From: Collinsella sp.
Lineage (GTDB): Bacteria; Actinomycetota; Coriobacteriia; Coriobacteriales; Coriobacteriaceae
Length of the DNA: 64,000 nt
NCBI GenBank assembly: GCA_018368345.1
Contig: JAGZEK010000007.1
Coordinates: 91,454-155,453 of the forward strand
Reading direction: 5' to 3'
The notes below the pieces were generated by a model. That model made no database searches. It worked only from the letters and a program-made list of their open reading frames with translations, and had not been told where the DNA came from. The position numbers and the translations under genes are program-made. Shown here piece after piece: positions 57,388 through 64,000 of this stretch; within the stretch, counting starts at the first letter, position 1; each line of letters starts with the position of its first letter.

Positions 57388-58575
57388 CTAATTACATTCG
57401 TCGACAAACTCTGCCATCGCGGAGCGAACATCGGGATCAGACAAAACATCCTTTGCAAAATGATCATGCCCACAGATGTCCATTGGCATGTAAGGCCATC
57501 CAGGATAGCAATCATCAGCGACCTTTTCCGCTTTCGCGGGAACCAAAAAAGAGAAGCTGTCAAACGGATGCTTTCTTACGGGAAGGATATCGTTGCGGTC
57601 CCAAATTATTTTACGTTTAGGGGCATCAAAAACGATATCAATCGCGTATGCAAAATCACCACGAGACTCATCGGTTAACAAACCTAGATCATGAGCCTTT
57701 TCATTAAACGAATCGAATACGCTCTGGACAAGATCAATCTCCGCAGAAGAAACAACTGTTCTCTGAGCTTCCAAGTCAACATCTCCGCACTGCACGCTAA
57801 GCCCACTGTGTGGATGAACCATCCAAGGATTATCTTTCCAAAAACTAAACTCACGTTCATTTTTGTCAAAGAAATCCATAAGCTCAATTCTGAGTTGCCT
57901 AAGTTGATCGTTCGCGCGCTTGGAATTCTCGGCCGCCCGGTCGTAAATCGAAATGTCCACAAAACAAGGTATAAGCGAATTAGTTGAACAAAAGCGAACT
58001 TGACGACACTTTACAAACCAGTCATATACGAGGGTGATTTGATATTCAGGGTCGTCTATTAAAGCGGCAGTGAGCTTATCCACATCGGACCTAAGCATGC
58101 AGATATCAATATCGTCGTCCCAAGGAATAAAACCCGATCGAGACAAGGTGCCAACAAGAGAACCATAAGAAAGCCAGTATTGAATATTATTGGCAACACA
58201 AATCGCGTCTAGCTTACTCATCAAGGCCGCGTTTGCCTGCTGCATCAATCGAATATCACCCTCGGCGTCGGGTAATGCATCAAAGATTTTGCAACGGAGC
58301 TCAAAAGGGGTGAGATCGGGGTACGCACGTCGCGCTAACAATTCAAAGCGAAGCCTCATTTGTTCTGACAGACTTTGTTGGCGTTGCTTGAGCAATTCAA
58401 TTTCTGGAAATAGCCGAGTATCGAATTTGTAATTGATATTCATATTGATACCGTTATCGGCCTGCTCAATACGGGCGAAAACCTCGTCAAAACGACGGTC
58501 CATATCCTCATGCATAGCATGCAACGATCGGGATGAGCCAGGGAGGATCTTTTTAATAGTAGAAAGCAAGGACAT
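57388..58575 (-). CDS. LicD-family phosphotransferase
   Basis: 395 aa. LicD proteins transfer phosphocholine or related phospho-groups onto glycans. Core: Y-W-L-S-Y-G-S-L-V-G-T-L-S-R-S-G-F-I-P-W-D-D-D-I-D-I (residues 133-157, metal-binding Asp cluster), with K-C-R-Q-V-R and F-V-D-I-S-I-Y downstream. Residues ~20-90 form a coiled coil rich in Glu, Gln, Arg, perhaps for pairing with the neighbouring GlfT2-like enzymes. The sequence is AT-rich with rare-looking codons, unlike housekeeping genes here. Whether it moves choline, ethanolamine or glycerol phosphate is unknown. Confidence 0.87.
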   Translation of the reverse strand: MSLLSTIKKILPGSSRSLHAMHEDMDRRFDEVFARIEQADNGINMNINYKFDTRLFPEIELLKQRQQSLSEQMRLRFELLARRAYPDLTPFELRCKIFDALPDAEGDIRLMQQANAALMSKLDAICVANNIQYWLSYGSLVGTLSRSGFIPWDDDIDICMLRSDVDKLTAALIDDPEYQITLVYDWFVKCRQVRFCSTNSLIPCFVDISIYDRAAENSKRANDQLRQLRIELMDFFDKNEREFSFWKDNPWMVHPHSGLSVQCGDVDLEAQRTVVSSAEIDLVQSVFDSFNEKAHDLGLLTDESRGDFAYAIDIVFDAPKRKIIWDRNDILPVRKHPFDSFSFLVPAKAEKVADDCYPGWPYMPMDICGHDHFAKDVLSDPDVRSAMAEFVDECN

Positions 58576-58630
58576 GGCTTAACCTTCGCAACGACAAACA
58601 ATGAACGAAGCACAATTACTCATATGATAC

Positions 58631-58666
58631 AAAAGAATGAGTGGGTCCCACCTTGAAACCCACTCA
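58631..58666 (-). terminator. Terminator of GlfT2-like gene B
   Basis: 9-bp perfect stem (58638-58646 with 58658-58666), then TTCTTTT on the minus strand. It comes 9 bases after the stop and separates this gene from licD. Confidence 0.75.
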
Positions 58667-58674
58667 CATGAAGA

Positions 58675-60555
58675 CTACTCCGACGCCTCTTTCAAATACT
58701 GTTTCCAGAAATCGATCGAAGTAAAGACATCTCTATACGAAGCGTATTCGGTATAAATCTTATCTTTGTTACGCTTGAATTCCTTCTCGGCTTTACGAAA
58801 ACGACTCCAAACCTCTTTGAATCGCTTCTTATCCATATGTCTAATGGCACCCTTTTTATTAGGCATATCTACCACAATAAGCGTGTCAACATCCCTGATT
58901 TTACCTGCGGGATAAACCCATCCCGCAGCATCAATAACAGCAACCCTACCGTTACGTTTAACGGAGTCGTTAACAAAACGGTGGCCATTAATGGTCAGAT
59001 AATCCTTAAATGCCTGCAGCCTAGACCTGTCGCCCCCAAGGCTCAAATTGCCAAAAGTCAGTTGCGTCAAGTCGACACCCAATTCTTGTGCCTGAGGGAT
59101 GAGCTGCTCGATGGGAATCAATTGTTCCCTTTCACGATTTGCCGCCATAAAACGGGATTCAGCGACAGGATGAGAAATCCACTCCGGACCTCTCAAAAAA
59201 TCTTCAAGACCTTTTACGGCAAGAGCAGCTTCATCGTAATTAAATTTCTTCAAGTCGAGCTCAACTTCACGACGAATCTCATAAAGAAAATCAGAGAGAG
59301 GCGCAGCGCCAGTTGTCGCCTGACTGATTAGCGTATTTCGGCTTACCTGATAACGCTCCACGGCAGCACTATACTTAAACTTAAAGGAATTATGCCAAAC
59401 GCAAATACCATTCATGGACATGAACTTGGGTTTGCAACGAAGCGCATACTCAGCATCATCAGAACGAACAAATAAGGGCAAGGGCAACCCCTCACGTTCA
59501 ATCGTTGCGGTAGGTATAACGCAATACCACCAGCCAGCATACTGTTGGGCAGTGTCCTCATAAAGGCCAGTTGGGGCCTTATATATCTCGGTCTCAACGA
59601 CATCATGAAGTGAGGTCATATAGCCTGCAGGCTTAAGGGGAGAAAAAGTTCCCTTAGCAGTAAAGAACCCTAAATCCTCGGTACGCAAATTGGGCTCTTC
59701 CAAGCTCATCATAGCACCCGATAAAAAGGCCTCAGCATATTCTTCTTTGAGAAGAGAGAGCAGGTTGAAAGTGCGGATAAAACTCTCGGGAAGAACCTCG
59801 ACATCATCGTCCATCAGGAGAACATGAGTCGCTTTAGGATTCTGCTCAAGTGACTCAATCATCCCCCGAGCAAAACCACCAGACCCGCCGACATTAGGAT
59901 TTGGATGAACAGTAACACGCGATGAATCCAGGTTTGCACTATTCAGCGAACGGCCATTATCAATAATGTGTACGTGGAAATGATCAGCAATCTCTTCATC
60001 AGAATCAATAATGTTCTTTTGTAAAAGAGATACGTTACGGACAATATAGTCTTCTTTTTTAAACGTAGTAGTTGCAAGCGCTAGCTCAACTGGATGAATA
60101 TCCAGTTCTTCACAATCGCAATAATAATACGCATTCCGAATATTAACAGGGCCTTCAGTACTGATATTAAAAGCGTGCAGAATCTCTCCCTCACAAAGGG
60201 AGAGTTCGATTTCAGCCGTACTCCATTCATCGGATCGTTGCAAACTAACCGCAGAGCCATCAATTGTAGAAGGAATCCAAGAATAATTATTTGCATACGT
60301 CTGCTGAAGCGTTAAGGCGGAGCCGCAATACTCGATATGAAGATAAAACGCCTTTGCAGTAGTGTATTTTCGCCACTTATAAATGGATAGCGCATTAAAA
60401 TATGTTGTGAAATCAACATTGGTCGATTTCATGATTTCAATAGCGTCATTCGAAGTTGGAATAACAAGACCCTCCGTTGCCCTATAGCAAAGCAATGGAT
60501 ACTGCAACATCGCATCAGATCCGTTAAAAATCAAATTTGCAAGTTTAAAATGCAT
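58675..60555 (-). CDS. GlfT2-like galactofuranosyltransferase B
   Basis: 626 aa from the ATG at 60555 (GGATGG upstream; the TTG at 60585 lacks support). Same architecture as copy A: start M-H-F-K-L-A-N, T-T-F-K-K-E-D-Y-I, N-P-N-V-G-G-S-G-G-F-A-R-G, D249-D250-D251, W-W-Y-C-V-I-P, W-H, and the same closing pattern (H-M-D-K-K-R-F-K ... F-W-K-Q-Y-L). The two copies are clearly paralogous but diverged across the N-terminal sandwich. Among the most AT-rich coding DNA in the window. Confidence 0.87.
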   Translation of the reverse strand: MHFKLANLIFNGSDAMLQYPLLCYRATEGLVIPTSNDAIEIMKSTNVDFTTYFNALSIYKWRKYTTAKAFYLHIEYCGSALTLQQTYANNYSWIPSTIDGSAVSLQRSDEWSTAEIELSLCEGEILHAFNISTEGPVNIRNAYYYCDCEELDIHPVELALATTTFKKEDYIVRNVSLLQKNIIDSDEEIADHFHVHIIDNGRSLNSANLDSSRVTVHPNPNVGGSGGFARGMIESLEQNPKATHVLLMDDDVEVLPESFIRTFNLLSLLKEEYAEAFLSGAMMSLEEPNLRTEDLGFFTAKGTFSPLKPAGYMTSLHDVVETEIYKAPTGLYEDTAQQYAGWWYCVIPTATIEREGLPLPLFVRSDDAEYALRCKPKFMSMNGICVWHNSFKFKYSAAVERYQVSRNTLISQATTGAAPLSDFLYEIRREVELDLKKFNYDEAALAVKGLEDFLRGPEWISHPVAESRFMAANREREQLIPIEQLIPQAQELGVDLTQLTFGNLSLGGDRSRLQAFKDYLTINGHRFVNDSVKRNGRVAVIDAAGWVYPAGKIRDVDTLIVVDMPNKKGAIRHMDKKRFKEVWSRFRKAEKEFKRNKDKIYTEYASYRDVFTSIDFWKQYLKEASE

Positions 60556-60613
60556 TGAAAACCATCCAAAAAATTCCTGGTGCAACTTGGCAAAATGGCA
60601 TAAATGCCCATGG

Positions 60614-60654
60614 CATTGTTTGCATTCTCACTGATTTTAAGAATGCAAACAATG
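60614..60654 (-). terminator. Perfect 15-bp hairpin after the rfb genes
   Basis: Arms 60614-60628 and 60640-60654, 11-base loop, 13 bases after the rfbCD stop. No T tract follows directly; a small GGCAT/ATGCC hairpin with TTTT comes next. It marks the sharp border between GC-rich rfb and AT-rich GlfT2-like DNA. Confidence 0.6.
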
Positions 60655-60666
60655 TACTAAAGGCAT

Positions 60667-62115
60667 CTAATCAAAATGAAGTTTTAGCTCTTCCTCCCAG
60701 TCGGGCATGTGGAAGCCGACCGACTCGAGCCTGGAAAGGTCGAGCGCGGAGTGGACCGGGCGCGGGGCGATGGGGCCGGCGGCGCCGGCGTAGTAGTCGG
60801 CGGTCGAAACCGGCACGACCCTGTCGCCGTTGCCGTTGGCGACCTCGAAGACGGCGCGGGCGATGTCCGCCCAGCTCTTCACGGCGCCGGAGCCGGTGCA
60901 GTCGTAGGTGCCGTAGGGGGCGTGCGTCCCCAGCATGTGGAAGATGGCCTCGGCCATGTCGCGCGTGAAGGTCAGGCGGCCCAGCTGGTCGTCCACGACC
61001 GTCACCTGCTCGAGCCCGTCCTCGGGGTCGGCTACGCGGTCGGAGAGCGCCTTCATGGTCTTCACGAAGTTGTGGCCCTCGCCGATGACCCAGCTGGAGC
61101 GCATGATGTAGTGGCGCGGGCAGCCGGCCACGGCGATGTCGCCGGCGGCCTTGGTCTGGCCGTAGACGGACAGCGGGGAGAACGGCTCGTCCTCCGTGTG
61201 GACCTCGGCGGTGCCGTCGAAGACGTAGTCGCTGGACACGTGGACGAGGGTGATCCCGTGCCCGGCGCAGGTGCGGGCCAGAAGCGCCGGGCCGGTCGCG
61301 TTGGCCTTCCAGGCGGTCACGCGGCCCTCGGGGGTCTCCGCCCTGTCCACGGCGGTGTAGGCGCCGCAGTTGATCACGGTGCCGTAGAGCGACCAGTCGT
61401 ATTTGGAGTAGGCCTCCGGGTCGGACATGTCGAAGGTGTCGATGTCGCAGAAGTCGAAGCCCTTGGCCACGCCGCGCTCCTCGGCGAGCGCGCGCACCGC
61501 GTGGCCCAGCTGGCCGTTGCAGCCGGTGACGAGCGTCCTCTTGGGCGCCATGGGGACGACGTCGGCGAGCATCGGGTGGTTGAGGTCGGCGTCGGAGACG
61601 GTGGCCTGGTCGAGCGGGATGGGCCACTGAATGTTGAGCTCGGGGTCGGCGAGGTTAACGAAGGTGTAGGTCCTCTTGAGCTCCAGCGACCAGTGGGCGT
61701 CCACCAGGTAGGTGTAGGCGGTGCCGTCCTCGAGCGCCTGGAAGGAGTTTCCCACGCCGCGCGGGACGTAGATGGCCTTGGAGGGGTCCAGAACGGTCGT
61801 GAACACCTTGCCGAAGGTCTCGCTGCCCTCGCGCAGGTCCACCCAGGCGCCGAAGACCGAGCCGCGGGCGACGGAGATGAACTTGTCCCAGGGCTCGGCG
61901 TGGATGCCGCGGGTGACGCCCCTCTTCTCGTTGTAGGAGACGTTGTTCTGGACGACGCGGAGGTCGGGGATGCCCAGGGCGCACATCTTGGCGCGCTGCC
62001 AGTTCTCCTTGAACCAGCCGCGCGAGTCGCCGTGGACGGCGAGGTCGACGACCTTGAGGCCCTCGATGCCGGTCTCGGCGACGGAGAGGTCCTTCTCGAA
62101 TGCGATGTCTGCCAT
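60667..62115 (-). CDS. dTDP-4-dehydrorhamnose 3,5-epimerase/reductase fusion (RfbC-RfbD)
   Basis: 482 aa from the ATG at 62115. Residues 1-190 are a cupin epimerase (RmlC): G-D-S-R-G-W-F-K-E-N, N-N-V-S-Y-N-E-K-R-G-V-T-R-G-I-H with catalytic His (H72), F-G-A-W-V-D-L-R, P-x-G-V-G-N-S-F. Residues ~193-482 are the SDR reductase (RmlD): T-G-C-N-G-Q-L-G, D-x-x-D, S-S-D-Y-V-F-D-G and Y-G-Q-T-K. One chain performs the last two steps to dTDP-L-rhamnose. Very GC-rich. Confidence 0.94.
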   Translation of the reverse strand: MADIAFEKDLSVAETGIEGLKVVDLAVHGDSRGWFKENWQRAKMCALGIPDLRVVQNNVSYNEKRGVTRGIHAEPWDKFISVARGSVFGAWVDLREGSETFGKVFTTVLDPSKAIYVPRGVGNSFQALEDGTAYTYLVDAHWSLELKRTYTFVNLADPELNIQWPIPLDQATVSDADLNHPMLADVVPMAPKRTLVTGCNGQLGHAVRALAEERGVAKGFDFCDIDTFDMSDPEAYSKYDWSLYGTVINCGAYTAVDRAETPEGRVTAWKANATGPALLARTCAGHGITLVHVSSDYVFDGTAEVHTEDEPFSPLSVYGQTKAAGDIAVAGCPRHYIMRSSWVIGEGHNFVKTMKALSDRVADPEDGLEQVTVVDDQLGRLTFTRDMAEAIFHMLGTHAPYGTYDCTGSGAVKSWADIARAVFEVANGNGDRVVPVSTADYYAGAAGPIAPRPVHSALDLSRLESVGFHMPDWEEELKLHFD

Positions 62116-62187
62116 GTGGGAAAAGCTCCTATCGAAGAGGTTGGGAAACCGGGGTCGCCCCGCGGTGCGGTTCACCGGGATGCGGTC

Positions 62188-63210
62188 TTACTGGCCCTGC
62201 GCGCGGTAGCGCGCCTCGGTGGCCTCCTTGGCCGGGCGCCACCAGGACTCGTTGGCGACGTACCAGTCGATCGTCTGCTTGAGCCCCTCGGCGAAGTCGG
62301 TGTGGGCCGGCCTCCAGCCGAGCTCGCGCTGGAGCTTGGACGAGTCGATGGCGTAGCGGCGGTCGTGGCCGGGGCGGTCGGCGACCCAGTCGAAGTCCTC
62401 GGGGTCGCGCCCCATCGCCTCCAGGATCATGCGCAGGACCGTGATGTTGTTCTTCTCGCCGTCGGCTCCGATGAGGTAGGTCTCCCCCATGCGGCCCTTG
62501 GTGAGGATGTCCCAGACGGCCGAGGAGTGGTCCTCGGTGTGGATCCAGTCGCGGACGTTCTCGCCGCGGCCGTAGAGCTTGGGGCGCACGCCGTCGACGA
62601 TGTTCGTGATCTGGCGCGGGATGAACTTCTCCACGTGCTGGTAGGGGCCGTAGTTGTTGGAGCAGTTGGAGATCGTGGTGCGCAGGCCGTAGGTGCGGGT
62701 CCAGGCGCGGACCAGCATGTCGGAGGACGCCTTGGTGCTCGAGTACGGGCTGCTCGGGTGGTACGGCGTCTCCTCGGTGAACTTCGCCGGGTCGTCGAGC
62801 GCCAGGTCGCCGTAGACCTCGTCGGTGGAGACGTGGTGGTAGCGGATGCCGTATTTGCGGACGGCCTCCAGCAGGCGGAAGGTGCCCTCCACGTTGGTGC
62901 GCAGGAAGGGCTCCGGGTCGGCGATGGAGTTGTCGTTGTGGGACTCGGCGGCGTAGTGCACGATGGCGTCGTGGCCCGGGACGATGCGGTCCAGCAGCCC
63001 GGCGTCGCAGATGTCGCCCACGACGAGCTCCACGCGGTCGGAGGGCAGCCCCGCGATGTTCTCGGGGTTGCCGGCGTAGGTAAGCTTGTCCAGGACGGTC
63101 ACGTGCACGCCGGGGTGGTTGTTGACCACGTAGTGCACGAAGTTGCTGCCGATGAAGCCGCAGCCGCCCGTGACGATGATGTTCCTGGGCTCGAAGAGCT
63201 CTTCAGACAT
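62188..63210 (-). CDS. rfbB: dTDP-glucose 4,6-dehydratase
   Basis: Second step to dTDP-rhamnose. 340 aa from the ATG at 63210 (GGGAG 8 bases upstream). N-terminal V-T-G-G-C-G-F-I-G-S-N-F, catalytic V-S-T-D-E-V-Y-G with Asp-Glu, and Y-S-S-T-K-A-S-S-D (Tyr/Lys pair); N-N-Y-G-P-Y-Q substrate motif. Between rfbA and the rfbCD fusion. Confidence 0.96.
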   Translation of the reverse strand: MSEELFEPRNIIVTGGCGFIGSNFVHYVVNNHPGVHVTVLDKLTYAGNPENIAGLPSDRVELVVGDICDAGLLDRIVPGHDAIVHYAAESHNDNSIADPEPFLRTNVEGTFRLLEAVRKYGIRYHHVSTDEVYGDLALDDPAKFTEETPYHPSSPYSSTKASSDMLVRAWTRTYGLRTTISNCSNNYGPYQHVEKFIPRQITNIVDGVRPKLYGRGENVRDWIHTEDHSSAVWDILTKGRMGETYLIGADGEKNNITVLRMILEAMGRDPEDFDWVADRPGHDRRYAIDSSKLQRELGWRPAHTDFAEGLKQTIDWYVANESWWRPAKEATEARYRAQGQ

Positions 63211-63234
63211 ATTTGTATCTCCCATTGGATCGGA

Positions 63235-64000
63235 TTAGTACTCGCGCGGGCTGTTGACGATCTCGCCGGCGGCGACCTTCTTCAGGTGCCGGCCGTAGAC
63301 CGACTTGCCGTAGGCCTTCGCGGCCCCCTCCAGCCCGGCGGTCGTGATCCAGCCGTTCTCCCAGGCGATCTCCTCGGGGACCGAGACCGGCAGGTCCTGG
63401 GAGTGCTCCACGGCGCGGACGAACTCCGCGGCCTCGTGCAGGCTCTCCATGGTGCCGGTGTCCAGCCACGCGTAGCCGCGGCCGAGGGTGACCACGGACA
63501 GCGTCCCCTCCTCCAGGTACATCCGGTTGAGGTCGGTGATCTCCAGCTCGCCTCGGGCGGAGGGCTCCACCCCATGGGCCTTGGCGGCCACGTCGCCCGG
63601 GTAGAAGTAGAGTCCGGTGACGGCGTAGGAGCTCTTGGGGCGCTCGGGCTTCTCCTCGATGGAGACGGCCCTGCCCTCCCCGTCGAACTCCACGACGCCG
63701 AAGCGCTCGGGGTCGTCCACGTGGTAGCCGAAGACCGTGGCGCGGCCCGACTCGGCGTTCTGCACGGCGCGCGTCAGGTGGCGCGACAGGCCGTTGCCGT
63801 AGAAGATGTTGTCGCCCAGCACCAGCGCGCACGGCTCGCCGGCGATGAACTCCTCGCCGATGGTGAAGGCCTGCGCCAGGCCGTCCGGACTCGGCTGCTC
63901 TGCGTAGGAGAGGTTCACGCCGTAGCGCGAGCCGTCCCCGAGCAGGCGCTCGAAGTTGGGCAGGTCGGTCGGCGTGGAGATGACCAGGATGTCCCGGATG
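63235..64000 (-). CDS. rfbA: Glucose-1-phosphate thymidylyltransferase (5' end outside window)
   Basis: Makes dTDP-glucose, the first step to dTDP-rhamnose. The frame is open to base 64000, so the N-terminal nucleotide-binding loop is not seen; the visible 254 codons include I-S-T-P-x-D-L-P-x-F-E-x-L-L-G-D-G-S-x-x-G, L-x-L-G-D-N-I-F-Y-G, I-E-E-K-P-x-x-P-K-S and W-L-D-T-G-T. The next gene, rfbB, starts 24 bp on. Confidence 0.95.
   Translation of the reverse strand, partial: IRDILVISTPTDLPNFERLLGDGSRYGVNLSYAEQPSPDGLAQAFTIGEEFIAGEPCALVLGDNIFYGNGLSRHLTRAVQNAESGRATVFGYHVDDPERFGVVEFDGEGRAVSIEEKPERPKSSYAVTGLYFYPGDVAAKAHGVEPSARGELEITDLNRMYLEEGTLSVVTLGRGYAWLDTGTMESLHEAAEFVRAVEHSQDLPVSVPEEIAWENGWITTAGLEGAAKAYGKSVYGRHLKKVAAGEIVNSPREY

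Noticed and set aside
60671..61627. Arg-rich frame of 318 codons within rfbCD
   Set aside because: Out-of-frame reading of the rhamnose fusion gene; composition is dominated by Arg, Pro and Gly.
1..64000. CRISPR array, insertion sequence or prophage
   Set aside because: No regularly spaced repeats, transposase or phage structural genes seen; the only recombinase is a conserved Xer gene in a housekeeping operon.

Overview
This is a GC-rich chromosomal window from a high-GC Gram-positive bacterium, most like a gut Coriobacteriia of the Collinsella type. That assignment rests on gene order, protein family flavour, frequent GTG/TTG starts behind strong Shine-Dalgarno sites, and shape and surface-glycan genes; no 16S rRNA is present, so it is an inference. 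I see no rRNA, CRISPR array, insertion sequence or prophage. Two tRNA-Arg genes (anticodons CCG and TCT) are present.

Layout. 1-42.6 kb is almost entirely minus-strand housekeeping DNA. Read in the direction of transcription (high to low coordinates) it holds: a CtpE-like P-type ATPase; a zinc-ribbon membrane protein; a cyclophilin and a TPR membrane protein; the shape cluster mreB-mreC-mreD-mrdA-rodA followed by a DUF697-like gene, a radical SAM gene and its partner; rplU-rpmA; obgE-nadD-yqeK-rsfS; (dinB on the plus strand); rpsP-khpA-rimM-trmD-lepB; glyQ-glyS-ppsR; ppdK; rplS-rnhB; yraN-comM-dprA-trmFO-xer; rpsB-tsf; pyrH-frr-uppS-cdsA. Together these cover translation, tRNA modification, DNA uptake processing, cell elongation and the first steps of lipid-carrier and phospholipid synthesis. 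ppsR, the PPDK regulator, appears broken at its 5' end.

42.8-51.3 kb is a compact plus-strand operon for the shikimate pathway and its Tyr/Phe branches: DAHP synthase, tyrA, aroB, aroA, aroC, a chorismate mutase-prephenate dehydratase fusion, an aroE-aroK fusion, and aroQ. A rho-independent terminator lies between the likely promoter and the first gene, with no plus-strand gene behind it, so the operon is probably attenuated.

51.3-64 kb is a cell-surface glycan locus: UDP-galactopyranose mutase (glf), a Wzm/Wzt-type ABC exporter, a membrane-anchored GT2 glycosyltransferase, two large GlfT2-like galactofuranosyltransferases flanking a LicD-family gene, and a dTDP-rhamnose block with an rfbC-rfbD fusion, rfbB and rfbA (cut by the window end). 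Base composition is mosaic: the GlfT2/LicD stretch (about 55.5-60.6 kb) is clearly AT-richer than the very GC-rich glf and rfb genes. The likely product is a galactofuranose/rhamnose polymer carrying a LicD-transferred group, assembled with mycobacterial-type galactan enzymes and exported by the ABC transporter. This is the most interesting biology in the window.
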